Of a stretch of 64,000 bases of DNA, positions 27,285 through 35,976 are shown in pieces. Below the pieces are notes generated by a model. It searched no databases, was not told where the DNA came from, and saw nothing but the letters and a program-made list of their open reading frames with translations. Each line of letters starts with the position of its first letter. Position 1 is the first letter of the stretch. Source of the stretch: an uncultured Prevotellaceae bacterium (GTDB lineage Bacteria; Bacteroidota; Bacteroidia; Bacteroidales; Bacteroidaceae); assembly GCA_900316645.1 (NCBI GenBank), contig ONDP01000022.1:26002-90001 (forward strand), in the 5' to 3' direction. The position numbers and the translations under genes were made by a program.

Positions 27285-29456
27285 ATGGAACATTTAAAGA
27301 TATTCACCCAACTCATTGCCAGCGAGCTACACCTCTCTGAGCACGCAGTTGAAAACACGCTCAAACTGTTGGACGAAGGATGCACCATACCCTTTATCTC
27401 ACGCTACCGCAAGGAACGCACCGGTGGACTCGACGAGGTGGAGATTACTGGTATCAGCGAACGTCTGACTCGACTCCAGGAGATTGCCAAGCGCAAGGAA
27501 ACCATCGTCAGCACCATCACCGAACAGGGCAACATGACACCCGAATTGCAGAAACGCATCGACGAATGCTGGGAATCAACCGTTCTGGAAGACATCTACC
27601 TGCCCTATAAACCCAAACGCCGCACCAGGGCTCAGGTGGCGCGCGAACTGGGGTTAGAACCTCTTGCACATCTCCTGCTGCTTCAACGCGAGCAAGACCC
27701 CAAGCGCGCTGCCCAGCGCTTTGTCGCAGGCGACGTTCCTGACGTCGCTACAGCCTTGAAGGGTGCCCAGGATATCATTGCCGAACAGATTAGCGAAGAG
27801 GAGCGTTCGCGCAATCAGGTGCGAGCTGCCTTCCGTCGCGAGGCGTTTATCGTATCGAAAGTGGTGAAGGGCAAGAAGGACGCTGACGAAGCCGCCAAAT
27901 ATTCCGACTACTTCGATTGGGAAGAGCCGCTCAAGCGCTGTTCCTCCCATCGTCTGCTGGCTATGCGCCGTGGTGAAAACGAAGGTTTTCTGAGAGTCAG
28001 TATCACTATCGACGACGACGAGGCTGTCAGCCGTCTGCAACGCAATTACGTCAGAGGACAGGGAGCCTGTCAGCGACTCGTAGCCGAAGCCGTCGAGGAT
28101 GGTTATAAGCGACTGCTTTGTCCGTCCATCGAGACGGAGTTCTCAAACCTGAGCAAAGAGAAAGCTGACGAAGAGGCCATCAAGGTGTTTACCGAAAACC
28201 TGCGACAACTGCTGCTTGGCGCGCCCTTAGGACAAAAGCGCGTGATGGGTATCGACCCAGGATTCCGCACAGGCTGTAAGGTGGTTTGTCTCGACGCACA
28301 GGGCAATCTGCTTCACCACGAAGCCATATTCCCCCACCCTCCCGTCAATCACCGGATGCAGGCCACCGTCCACGTTCAACAGATGATTCACGACTATCAG
28401 ATTGAGGCGATAGCCATAGGCAACGGCACTGCCAGTCGCGAGACGAAGGAATTTGTGGAGGATTGTGTCAAATCAATCCCTTCTCCTAAAGGCGAGGGGA
28501 CTGTGGTGAGACTTTTCGTTGTCAGCGAAGACGGTGCCTCCGTTTACTCTGCCTCGAAAACGGCTCGCGATGAATTCCCTGACGAGGATGTCACCGTGCG
28601 TGGTGCCGTCTCGATAGGCAGGCGACTGATGGACCCCTTGGCAGAACTGGTAAAGATTGACCCAAAGAGCATTGGCGTCGGACAGTATCAGCACGATGTT
28701 GACCAAACCAAACTGAAACATTCACTCGACCAGACCGTCGAGAGTTGTGTTAATCTGGTGGGAGTCAATCTGAACACTGCCTCACAACACTTGCTCATGT
28801 ATGTCAGCGGCCTCGGTCCCACACTGGCTAAGAACATAGTGGATTACAGAAAAGAGAACGGAGCCTTCACCAGTCGCGCCCAATTGAAGAAGGTGCCCCG
28901 ACTCGGTCCTGCTGCCTATCAGCAGTGCGCCGGTTTCCTCCGCATCCCCGATGCCAAGAACCCACTCGACAACAGCGCCGTCCATCCTGAGAGTTACCAC
29001 ATCGTGGAACAGATGGCTAAGGACTGCCAGTGCACCGTCAGCGACTTAATCAGCAATCATGAGAAACGCGCCCAAATCGACATCCGCAACTACGTCACCG
29101 ACACCATCGGACTACCCACCCTCACCGACATCATGAAGGAGTTGGAGAAGCCCGGACGCGACCCTCGTGAGCAGATTGAGGAATTCGAATTTGACGCCAG
29201 CGTGCAGACGATGGAAGACTTGCACGAAGGAATGGAACTGCCTGGTATTGTGACAAATATAACAAACTTCGGAGCCTTCGTTGACATTGGCGTACACCAA
29301 GACGGACTGGTACATATCTCGCAATTAGCCGACAAATATGTGAGTGACCCCACACAGGTTGTGAAGCTTCATCAGCATGTGCGAGTCCGTGTACTGGAAG
29401 TCGATTTACGCCGCCATCGCATCTCGCTTAGCATGAGAGGAATGGGCAAAAAGTAG
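27285..29456 (+). CDS. tex: Tex-family RNA-binding transcription accessory protein
   Basis: 723 aa. Order: helical N-terminal domain with FISRYRKERTGGLDE, YqgF/RNase H-like domain (KRVMGIDPGFRTGCKVVCLD), the conserved VVSEDGASVYSASKTARDEFP and LVKIDPKSIGVGQYQHDVDQ stretches, helix-hairpin-helix motifs (VSGLGPTLAKNIVDYR) and a C-terminal S1 domain (GIVTNITNFGAFVDIGVHQDGLVHISQ). Tex proteins bind RNA and affect transcription and translation. Just before VVSEDGAS, the stretch SIPSPKGEGTVVR is encoded by a C-run/G-run palindrome (28481-28502) like the intergenic units elsewhere in the window. Confidence 0.93.
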   Translation: MEHLKIFTQLIASELHLSEHAVENTLKLLDEGCTIPFISRYRKERTGGLDEVEITGISERLTRLQEIAKRKETIVSTITEQGNMTPELQKRIDECWESTVLEDIYLPYKPKRRTRAQVARELGLEPLAHLLLLQREQDPKRAAQRFVAGDVPDVATALKGAQDIIAEQISEEERSRNQVRAAFRREAFIVSKVVKGKKDADEAAKYSDYFDWEEPLKRCSSHRLLAMRRGENEGFLRVSITIDDDEAVSRLQRNYVRGQGACQRLVAEAVEDGYKRLLCPSIETEFSNLSKEKADEEAIKVFTENLRQLLLGAPLGQKRVMGIDPGFRTGCKVVCLDAQGNLLHHEAIFPHPPVNHRMQATVHVQQMIHDYQIEAIAIGNGTASRETKEFVEDCVKSIPSPKGEGTVVRLFVVSEDGASVYSASKTARDEFPDEDVTVRGAVSIGRRLMDPLAELVKIDPKSIGVGQYQHDVDQTKLKHSLDQTVESCVNLVGVNLNTASQHLLMYVSGLGPTLAKNIVDYRKENGAFTSRAQLKKVPRLGPAAYQQCAGFLRIPDAKNPLDNSAVHPESYHIVEQMAKDCQCTVSDLISNHEKRAQIDIRNYVTDTIGLPTLTDIMKELEKPGRDPREQIEEFEFDASVQTMEDLHEGMELPGIVTNITNFGAFVDIGVHQDGLVHISQLADKYVSDPTQVVKLHQHVRVRVLEVDLRRHRISLSMRGMGKK

Positions 29457-29461
29457 CGATA

Positions 29462-29477
29462 TACCAAACGTATGGTA
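29462..29477. promoter_or_regulatory. 7-2-7 operator, site 1 (regulator operon)
   Basis: TACCAAACGTATGGTA, an inverted repeat of two heptamers separated by two bases. It starts 62 bases before the -7 box TACCTTTG. Sites of the same form lie at 32761, 38886 and 49960. Confidence 0.75.
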
Positions 29478-29499
29478 GGCAGAATAACCGAAAAGCGGT

Positions 29500-29531
29500 A
29501 TTGTGTAACTACCAAATTCGCCATACCTTTG
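29500..29531 (+). promoter_or_regulatory. Promoter of the regulator/metB-like/patB operon
   Basis: ATTGTG (29500-29505) and TACCTTTG (29524-29531), start-to-start 24 bases, identical to the promoters at 32799 and 38925. The -33 element is a weak match to TTTG, as expected of an activator-dependent promoter. Confidence 0.7.
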
Positions 29532-29559
29532 CACTCATCAAACTAAATGAGACAAAAGT

Positions 29560-30204
29560 ATGGTGAATTTTATTTTAGCCGACAATCAGGAGCTCACGGC
29601 ATTTGCCCTGAAGACTCTTATTCGCGAACACGAAAGTGCCACTGTCCATCATGCTGCCGACAAAGACGAATTGGTCAGTCAGTTGCAGAAAGAAGAAAGA
29701 AGCATCGTGGTTCTCGACTATACCTTATTTAATATACAGGACGAGGAACAGTTACTGATTATCATCGAACGGTTTCCCCGAGCACAATGGCTGATGGTGA
29801 GCGACGACCTCACCGTTCAAGTCATGCGTAAACTGGTATATACCGTCCGCAATGTGAGTATCGTGTTCAAGGACTCGCCCTTTAAGCTGTTTCACCACGC
29901 CATCGACTATGCCATCCGGGGTGAGCGCTATCTCTGCCAGCGTGCAGCAGAAGTACTGATTTGCCAACAGGCTAACGACGAGCAGCAGCCGAAGGTGCTG
30001 ACCCAAACCGAACTGGAAATACTGCGAGGTGTAGCTCAGGGAAAGACTACCAAGGAGATTGCCAACGAGCGATACTCCAGCATCCACACCATCAATACCC
30101 ACAAGAAGAATATTTTCCGAAAACTACAGGTGAATACCGCCCACGAAGCCATTAAATATGCCTTTCGCGCCGGATTGGTTGATCCTTCCGAATTCTATAT
30201 TTAA
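29560..30204 (+). CDS. Orphan NarL/LuxR-type response regulator, candidate sulfur regulator
   Basis: 214 aa. Receiver domain with a single acidic residue at the metal site (ILADNQ, usually two), phospho-acceptor D53 in VLDYTLF, Ser81 and Lys104 (VFKDSP), then a C-terminal LuxR/NarL helix-turn-helix (about 148-210: LTQTELEILRGVAQGKTTKEIANE ... SIHTINTHKKNIFRKL). No histidine kinase gene is adjacent. It is first in an operon with two sulfur amino acid enzymes and has site 1 in its promoter, suggesting self-regulation. NarL-family dimers bind 7-2-7 palindromes, so it probably recognises all four sites; that link is inferred. Confidence 0.88.
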   Translation: MVNFILADNQELTAFALKTLIREHESATVHHAADKDELVSQLQKEERSIVVLDYTLFNIQDEEQLLIIIERFPRAQWLMVSDDLTVQVMRKLVYTVRNVSIVFKDSPFKLFHHAIDYAIRGERYLCQRAAEVLICQQANDEQQPKVLTQTELEILRGVAQGKTTKEIANERYSSIHTINTHKKNIFRKLQVNTAHEAIKYAFRAGLVDPSEFYI

Positions 30205-31392
30205 ATGATGATGAAGAAACAAACAATAGCCATCAACACCCCCTATGTGCGGGAGGACGTCTATGGCTCGCTCTCCGTACCTGTCTATCATAACGTGTCG
30301 TTCGAGTTCAGTGACGCCCAAGAGATGTCGGATGTCTTTTGCAATCGCATCAAAGGTCCCGACTATGCACGTGTAGAGAATCCCACTGTGACGAATCTGG
30401 AGCAACGGGTACGCCAACTGACAGATGCTGCCCATGTGACAGCTTTCACCTCAGGCATGGCTGCTATCAGCAATACACTCCTTGCCGTTGCCTCGCAGGG
30501 CAAGAACATCGTGACTTCCAACCATCTCTTTGGCAACACACTCGCCCTTGTCACCAATACTCTCTTGCGCTATGGCGTAAAGCCCCGTTTGCGCGACTTG
30601 ACCGACTTACAAGCCGTCGAAGACGCTATTGACGATGAAACATGTTGTGTGTTTCTGGAGATTGTCACCAATCCACAACTGGAGGTAGCCGACCTGCAAT
30701 CCATCGCAGAGGCAGCCCATCAGAAAGGTGTTCCTGTGATAGCCGATTCCACGGTGATTCCTTTTACTGAGACGCATTTGAAAGATTTAGGCGTGGATGT
30801 CGAAGTGGTGTCGAGTACGAAATACCTCTCTGGAGGCGGAACGTCATTGGGAGGACTCGTCATTGACTATGGCACCTTTCCTTTGATTAACCAGCGCATC
30901 AAATACGAATTGTTGTTTAACCTCGGTGCCTATATGACACCACAGGCTGCTTATCTGCAGACATTAGGACTGGAGACCCTTGACGTGCGCTATCAGCGAC
31001 AGGCTGCCAATGCCTTACAACTTGCCAAAATATTGAGGGAACAGGATTTGATTCAGCGTGTCAACTACATCGGATTAGCGGATAACCCCTATTACGAACT
31101 TGCCCAGCGACAGTTCGGTAAGACAGCCGGTGCTATGCTGACTTTCGACCTGGCAAGCAAAGAGGCGTGTTTCCGTTTCCTTAACCGTCTGAAACTGATT
31201 CATCGTGCCACCAATCTCTTTGACAACCGTACGCTGGCCATTCACCCCGCAAGCACTATCTTCGGGCTCTTCCCTCCCCGGCAGCTGGAGCAGATGGATG
31301 TACGGCAGACCACTATCCGTCTCTCGGTGGGATTAGAGGCGGCAGAAGACATATTTGACGACATTCAACAAGCACTGACAGATGACTTATAG
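30205..31392 (+). CDS. PLP-dependent trans-sulfuration enzyme (MetB/MetC/MetY superfamily)
   Basis: 395 aa, starting directly after the regulator's TAA (three ATGs in a row; which is used is open). Cys/Met-metabolism PLP fold: phosphate-binding YAR in DYARVENPT (54-56), stacking-region SGMAAIS, PLP-contact Asp in IADST (181), and Schiff-base Lys206 in VVSSTKYLSGGG. The family includes cystathionine synthases and lyases and O-acetylhomoserine sulfhydrylases; sequence alone does not fix which. With a MetA that makes O-acetylhomoserine, sulfhydrylase or gamma-synthase activity fits. The patB-like gene overlaps its end by 11 bases. Confidence 0.85.
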   Translation: MMMKKQTIAINTPYVREDVYGSLSVPVYHNVSFEFSDAQEMSDVFCNRIKGPDYARVENPTVTNLEQRVRQLTDAAHVTAFTSGMAAISNTLLAVASQGKNIVTSNHLFGNTLALVTNTLLRYGVKPRLRDLTDLQAVEDAIDDETCCVFLEIVTNPQLEVADLQSIAEAAHQKGVPVIADSTVIPFTETHLKDLGVDVEVVSSTKYLSGGGTSLGGLVIDYGTFPLINQRIKYELLFNLGAYMTPQAAYLQTLGLETLDVRYQRQAANALQLAKILREQDLIQRVNYIGLADNPYYELAQRQFGKTAGAMLTFDLASKEACFRFLNRLKLIHRATNLFDNRTLAIHPASTIFGLFPPRQLEQMDVRQTTIRLSVGLEAAEDIFDDIQQALTDDL

Positions 31393-32557
31393 TTTTGACA
31401 AAATAGTTGACCGCCGTGGCAGTGGCGACTTGAAACACGGCGTACTGCAGGAGCGATACGGACGCTCCGACCTGCTGCCCCTGTGGGTAGCCGACATGGA
31501 CTTCGAAACGCCGCCTTTCATCACCGAAGCACTGCGCCAACGCCTTGTCCACTCGCTGTTCGGCTATACCATAGTGCCGGAAGAGCTATGGGACGTCATC
31601 ATCCAATGGACGTTGGAGCATCACGGATGGCAGGTTCAGCGCGAGTGGCTGACATATATCCCCGGCATCGTAAAGGGCATCGGTATGGCGATAAACGTAT
31701 TTTCCGAGGAGGGCGACAAGGTTATCATCCAACCGCCCGTCTATCACCCCTTCCGGCTCACCCCTCAGGGTAACGGACGCAAGGTGGTATATAACCCGCT
31801 GCGAGAATTGCCCGACGGCAGTTACGACATGGACTTTGAACAGCTGGAACAGGTGACGGACGAGCATTGCAAAATACTGATACTGAGCAATCCGCACAAC
31901 CCTGCCGGCATCTGCTGGAAGGAGGACACGTTACGGCGACTGGCTCATTTCTGCTACGAACACCATATCCTCGTCTTGTCGGACGAGATACATAGCGATA
32001 TGGCACTCTTCGGAAACCGTCATATCCCTTTCGCAACAGTCAGCGACGAAGCAGCCGCATGTAGCATCACCTTCGCCGCACCCTCGAAGACATTCAACAT
32101 AGCAGGCATCGTCAGCAGTTATGCCATTGTACCCAATCCGACGCTTCGTCGCCGATTCTACAGTTGGTTAGAGGCCAATGAACTGAACGACCCCCCACTC
32201 TTCTCGCCCATTGCCACCATAGCAGCCTACAGTCAGGGCGAGTCATGGCGCAAGCAGATGCTGGCATATATCGAAGAGAACATCCGCTTCGTGGAGGAAT
32301 ACTGCCAGCAGCATCTGCCGAAGATAAAACCCTGGCGACCAGAAGCCTCTTTCCTGGTATGGCTCGACTGCCGCCCACTGGGATTGCAGCACGACGAACT
32401 GATAGATTTGTTTGTCAACCGCGCCCACCTTGCACTGAACGACGGAGCAATGTTCGGCCCTGGCGGCGAGGGCTTTATGCGCCTTAACGTAGGAACACCC
32501 CGCAGCATCCTGTTACAGGCCCTCCTCCAATTAGAACAGGCCATGAACAAAGCCTGA
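31382..32557 (+). CDS. patB: MalY/PatB-type cystathionine beta-lyase
   Basis: 391 aa, fold-type I aminotransferase class. Recognisable are LPLWVADMDFETPPFI near the N-terminus, the SNPHNPAGICW motif, PLP Asp in LVLSDEIHSDM, Schiff-base Lys236 in AAPSKTFNIAG, and the C-terminal Arg in GFMRLNVGTPR. The family cleaves C-S bonds of cystathionine or cystine, giving homocysteine or sulfide plus pyruvate and ammonia. It overlaps the preceding PLP gene and ends the operon. Confidence 0.88.
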   Translation: MTYSFDKIVDRRGSGDLKHGVLQERYGRSDLLPLWVADMDFETPPFITEALRQRLVHSLFGYTIVPEELWDVIIQWTLEHHGWQVQREWLTYIPGIVKGIGMAINVFSEEGDKVIIQPPVYHPFRLTPQGNGRKVVYNPLRELPDGSYDMDFEQLEQVTDEHCKILILSNPHNPAGICWKEDTLRRLAHFCYEHHILVLSDEIHSDMALFGNRHIPFATVSDEAAACSITFAAPSKTFNIAGIVSSYAIVPNPTLRRRFYSWLEANELNDPPLFSPIATIAAYSQGESWRKQMLAYIEENIRFVEEYCQQHLPKIKPWRPEASFLVWLDCRPLGLQHDELIDLFVNRAHLALNDGAMFGPGGEGFMRLNVGTPRSILLQALLQLEQAMNKA

Positions 32558-32567
32558 CAACAAAAAG

Positions 32568-32616
32568 CCCCTATCCTTTTGGAGAGGGGTTGGGGAGAGG
32601 CTGTTGGGGAGAGGCC
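32568..32616. repeat. GC-rich short palindromic intergenic unit
   Basis: CCCCTATCC-TTTT-GGAGAGGGG hairpin followed by GTTGGGGAGAGGC repeated once. Same style as 5784-5815 and 32706-32742. It lies between the patB stop and the terminator. Confidence 0.55.
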
Positions 32617-32628
32617 GACATCAACCAG

Positions 32629-32665
32629 AAACCCCACACGATGAATGATACCGTGTGGGGTTTTA
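32629..32665 (+). terminator. Terminator of the regulator operon
   Basis: AAACCCCACACG (32629-32640) pairs perfectly with CGTGTGGGGTTT (32652-32663), loop 11, then T-rich. Confidence 0.85.
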
Positions 32666-32705
32666 TACTTAAATAGGTCGAAACTTCCTGCCCATCGCCT
32701 CGACA

Positions 32706-32742
32706 AAAATCGTGCCCCCCTCCCCTACAAGGCGAAAAGGGG
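32706..32742. repeat. GC-rich short palindromic intergenic unit
   Basis: C-rich arm CCCCTCCCCT, then AAGGCGAAAAGGGG; degenerate copy just upstream of operator site 2. Confidence 0.4.
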
Positions 32743-32760
32743 CTACGAAAAAATGCCAAA

Positions 32761-32776
32761 TACCAAACGTTTGGTA
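32761..32776. promoter_or_regulatory. 7-2-7 operator, site 2 (encapsulin/cysK operon)
   Basis: TACCAAACGTTTGGTA, a perfect 16-bp palindrome, starting 62 bases before the -7 box, the same distance as site 1. Confidence 0.8.
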
Positions 32777-32798
32777 TATGAAATGCCACAAGAGTGTG

Positions 32799-32830
32799 AT
32801 TGTGAGGCACACTGAAACCCACTACCTTTG
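32799..32830 (+). promoter_or_regulatory. Promoter of the cysK-encapsulin operon
   Basis: ATTGTG (32799-32804) and TACCTTTG (32823-32830), 24 bases start-to-start; leader of about 25-30 bases before ATG 32863. Confidence 0.75.
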
Positions 32831-32862
32831 CAAACGGAAATTTACACAAAAACATTAAGTAT

Positions 32863-33804
32863 ATGGCAAACATCGCCCACAACCTCATTGACTTGCTCGG
32901 CAACACCCCGTTGCTGGAACTGAGTCGCACAGAAAAAAAAGAAAAGTTGAAAGCCCGTATCATCGTGAAACTGGAATTGTTCAACCCTGCACGAAGCGTG
33001 AAAGACCGTGTAGGCTTTGCAATGCTCGATGATGCCGAGCGTCGTGGTGTCATCAATAAAGATACTACGATTATCGAACCCACCAGCGGGAATACCGGTA
33101 TCGGTCTTGCGCTGGTAAGTGCCATACGCGGCTACCGCCTGATACTGACCATGCCGGAGTCGATGTCACTGGAACGCCGCAAACTGCTAAGGGCACTGGG
33201 CGCCGAACTGGTGCTGACTCCAGCCTATGAAGGAATGGCTGGTGCCATCCGTAAGGCACAAGAGCTGGCACAAGGCATTGGCAATGCCTTCATCCCCCAG
33301 CAGTTTGAAAACAAGGCAAACGCTGAGATTCACCGTAAGACGACTGCCGAGGAGATATGGCGCGACACCGACGGGAAAGTTGACATCCTCGTGGCGGGAA
33401 TCGGTACGGGCGGCACCATCACTGGTGTTGGCGAAGTATTGAAGAAGTATAATCCCCACATTCAGGTCATTGCCGTTGAGCCCGACAGTTCGCCCGTGCT
33501 GAGCGGAGGCAAGCCAGGTCCTCACAAACTGCAGGGCATTGGCGCTGGTTTCGTTCCCAAGGTACTGAATACAACCATCTATGACGAGATCATCCGCATC
33601 AAGGACGATGAGGCATACGATCGCGGACGACAACTTGCCCGTACGGACGGAGTACTGACCGGTGTATCGTCAGCTGCCGCCGTCGCTGCCGCTATCCGCA
33701 TTGCCAAACGTCCGGAAAACGAGAAGAAGAATATCGTAGTCATCCTACCCGACACGGGCGAAAGATACTTAAGTACACCTATTTATAATTTCGAACAACA
33801 ATGA
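32863..33804 (+). CDS. cysK: Cysteine synthase A (O-acetylserine sulfhydrylase)
   Basis: 313 aa. PLP Lys47 in [11 protein letters not shown], substrate loop [14 protein letters not shown]-phosphate loop [13 protein letters not shown] and the C-terminal Ser region [13 protein letters not shown]. It makes cysteine from O-acetylserine and sulfide. It heads an operon that also encodes a sulfur carrier, its E1 and a JAMM protease, so it may instead, or also, use a protein thiocarboxylate as mycobacterial CysM does with CysO; this is inference. The next start overlaps by ATGA. Confidence 0.93.
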   Translation: MANIAHNLIDLLGNTPLLELSRTEKKEKLKARIIVKLELFNPARSVKDRVGFAMLDDAERRGVINKDTTIIEPTSGNTGIGLALVSAIRGYRLILTMPESMSLERRKLLRALGAELVLTPAYEGMAGAIRKAQELAQGIGNAFIPQQFENKANAEIHRKTTAEEIWRDTDGKVDILVAGIGTGGTITGVGEVLKKYNPHIQVIAVEPDSSPVLSGGKPGPHKLQGIGAGFVPKVLNTTIYDEIIRIKDDEAYDRGRQLARTDGVLTGVSSAAAVAAAIRIAKRPENEKKNIVVILPDTGERYLSTPIYNFEQQ

Positions 33805-34280
33805 GCGACACTAAGAAACTAAGCCTCATCGCCTTCAGTGGAGATTTCGACAAGCTGACGGCAGTATTCACCCTCGCTACAGGTGCCGCTGCTGTGGGAT
33901 ACGAGGTAAACATCTTCTTCACCTTCTGGGGACTGGATGCTATCAAGAAGAAACAGGGACGTGCGTTCCTTGGTGCTAACTGGTTGACAAAACTGTTCGG
34001 ATTCATGATGGGCGGTCTAAAGACAACACCCACCAGCCGATTCAATTTCCTGGGAGCAGGTCCCAAGATATTCCGCTACCTGATGCGTAAGAATAACGTA
34101 GCAACCTTAGAGGAACTGGTAGAGGCGGCAAAGGTCTTGGGTGTCAACCTGTATGCATGCGAGATGGCCATGCACGTGTTGGGACTGAAGAAAGAAGACT
34201 TCATCCCCGAAGTCAAGGACGTGCTGGGCGTAGCAACATTCCTGCAGCTATCAGAAGGAGGACGTACATTATTTATTTAA
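33801..34280 (+). CDS. DsrE-family sulfur-transfer-like protein
   Basis: 159 aa. The DsrE/DsrF/DrsH fold is suggested by [40 protein letters not shown] and the conserved Cys in [15 protein letters not shown]. Such proteins relay persulfide sulfur together with TusA. A hydrophobic stretch ([13 protein letters not shown]) may touch the membrane. It sits between cysK and tusA and is probably translationally coupled to cysK. Confidence 0.82.
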   Translation: MSDTKKLSLIAFSGDFDKLTAVFTLATGAAAVGYEVNIFFTFWGLDAIKKKQGRAFLGANWLTKLFGFMMGGLKTTPTSRFNFLGAGPKIFRYLMRKNNVATLEELVEAAKVLGVNLYACEMAMHVLGLKKEDFIPEVKDVLGVATFLQLSEGGRTLFI

Positions 34281-34290
34281 ATATAAAGAT

Positions 34291-34515
34291 ATGGCAACAA
34301 AAACATTAGACATCACGAAGGAACATTGCCCGATGACCTTCGTCAAAACCAAAATCGAATTGGCAAAATTGCAGACAGGCGACATCCTGGAGGTGCTGCT
34401 CTCTGAGGGCGAACCTCTGGACAACGTGCCCCGCAATGCAGTAGATCAGGGATATGAAGTGCTCTCCGTAGAGCATGTAGAGGGAACAACACATAAAGTA
34501 ATTATCAAGAAATAA
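34291..34515 (+). CDS. tusA: TusA-like sulfur carrier
   Basis: 74 aa, the size of TusA. The active Cys is in EHCPMTFVKTKIELAKL (CPxx motif), followed by LQTGDILEVLLSEGEPLDNVP. TusA takes persulfide sulfur from a cysteine desulfurase; here the likely donor is the enzyme encoded at 35976. Confidence 0.88.
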   Translation: MATKTLDITKEHCPMTFVKTKIELAKLQTGDILEVLLSEGEPLDNVPRNAVDQGYEVLSVEHVEGTTHKVIIKK

Positions 34516-34536
34516 CTCATAAAAAACAAATTAACT

Positions 34537-35976
34537 ATGGCAGATTCAAATCTTCAGCGCAGTGTAACCACTGTCACAGCCAGAAAACTGGCGACCACCA
34601 CCAAGACTGCCCCTCAGATGGGTAGTATCACTCCTCGTCTTCTCCTGAAACTCCTTCCTTGGGTTCAGGTCAGTGGCGGTACCTTCCGCGTCAACCGTAC
34701 CAAGGTAGAACTGAAGAAGACCGAGCGTTTGAATATCGAGTATCTGAATGGGGTTCCCTCATTTACCGCTAAGAGTCTGAAGCAGATTCCTCTGTTCTCT
34801 GCTTTCGATGATGAGATTGTGACTCGTCTGGCAAGTTCCTTCGAAACCGTCGAGGTATCCCTGGGTAACCTTTTCGTCAAAGAAGGCAAGGACAAGCAAA
34901 AGTTCTTCATTGTAGCCAGTGGTCAGGCTGAGGTCATCAACAAAGGTCCTCATGGCGAAGAGCTGCGTATCGCCTTGTTGGGCGACGGTGAGTTCTTCGG
35001 TGAGGCAGACCTCCTGAACGATGCCGCCTCCACAGTGAGCGTCCGCGCCGTCACACCTTCAGTATTCCTCTCGCTGAAACTTTCTGAATTAGAGAAGTTC
35101 ATCAAGGAGGTTCCCGACTTCCGTCAGACATTCCAGAAGGCTGTCGATAAGCAGCTGCGCTTGAAGGCAACCGTCAATGACCATGGTGAGAAGCACATCG
35201 ACTTGGTCAGTGGTCATGAGGAGGATAATATCATTCCGGAAACTTATATCGATTATGAGGAAAACCCCACGGAATACAGTCTCAATACCCTGCAGACCGT
35301 TGTTCGTGTACACACTCGAGTAAGTGACCTTTATAATAATCCCTACAACCAACTCGAAGAGCAATTGCGTCTCTCCATTGAAAGCATCAAAGAGCGTCAG
35401 GAATGGGAACTTATCAACAATACCCAATTCGGACTCCTTGCCTCTGTCAGTCCTGCCCATCGCATCACTACACGCTATGGCGCACCGACACCCGACGACC
35501 TTGACGAATTACTGTCATTGGTTTGGAAGGAACCAGCTTTCTTCATTGCCCATCCACGTGCCATTGCCGCCTTTGAGCGTGAGTGTACATGGCGTGGCGT
35601 ACCACCTGTGACCACTGACCTCTTCGGCACGAAAGTCATCCTATGGCGCGGTGTTCCCTTGATTCCCTCTGATAAGGTAGAGGTAGAAGGACAATTCCTG
35701 ACTGGTCGTGGCGTAGGAACAACGAAAATCATCCTCGTTCGCACTGGTGAGAAGAACCAGGGTGTAGTAGGTCTGCACCAAAGTGGTATCCCTGGTGAGA
35801 TTGCTCCGTCGCTCAGTGCGCGCCTGATGGGTCTCGACAAATTTGGTGTCGCCTCCTATCTGTTGACCAAGTATTTCAGTCTTGCAGCATTGACCGACGA
35901 TGCCATTGCTGTCCTTGAGAATGTGGAGGTAGGCTACTACCACGACTACCAGCATCGTAATAAAGTAGAGAAATAA
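34537..35976 (+). CDS. Family 2 encapsulin shell protein with inserted cNMP-binding domain
   Basis: 479 aa. The N-arm (MGSITPRLLLKLLPWVQVSGGTFRVNR, 28-54) and the HK97-type core (about 232-479) closely match SrpI-type family 2 encapsulins: YDIDY-like ETYIDYEENPTEY, RISDLYNNPY-type VHTRVSDLYNNPYNQLEEQLRL, SIKERQEWELINN, TRYGAPTPDDLDELLSLVWKEPAFF and LTDDAIAVLENVEVGYYHDYQ. Residues 83-205 are a cyclic-nucleotide-binding-type domain placed between arm and core. In its phosphate cassette (GEFFGEADLLNDAASTVSVRA) the usual Arg seems replaced, so nucleotide binding is doubtful. The protein should form a nanocompartment; the next gene overlaps its stop (TAATG) and encodes the likely cargo. Confidence 0.92.
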   Translation: MADSNLQRSVTTVTARKLATTTKTAPQMGSITPRLLLKLLPWVQVSGGTFRVNRTKVELKKTERLNIEYLNGVPSFTAKSLKQIPLFSAFDDEIVTRLASSFETVEVSLGNLFVKEGKDKQKFFIVASGQAEVINKGPHGEELRIALLGDGEFFGEADLLNDAASTVSVRAVTPSVFLSLKLSELEKFIKEVPDFRQTFQKAVDKQLRLKATVNDHGEKHIDLVSGHEEDNIIPETYIDYEENPTEYSLNTLQTVVRVHTRVSDLYNNPYNQLEEQLRLSIESIKERQEWELINNTQFGLLASVSPAHRITTRYGAPTPDDLDELLSLVWKEPAFFIAHPRAIAAFERECTWRGVPPVTTDLFGTKVILWRGVPLIPSDKVEVEGQFLTGRGVGTTKIILVRTGEKNQGVVGLHQSGIPGEIAPSLSARLMGLDKFGVASYLLTKYFSLAALTDDAIAVLENVEVGYYHDYQHRNKVEK

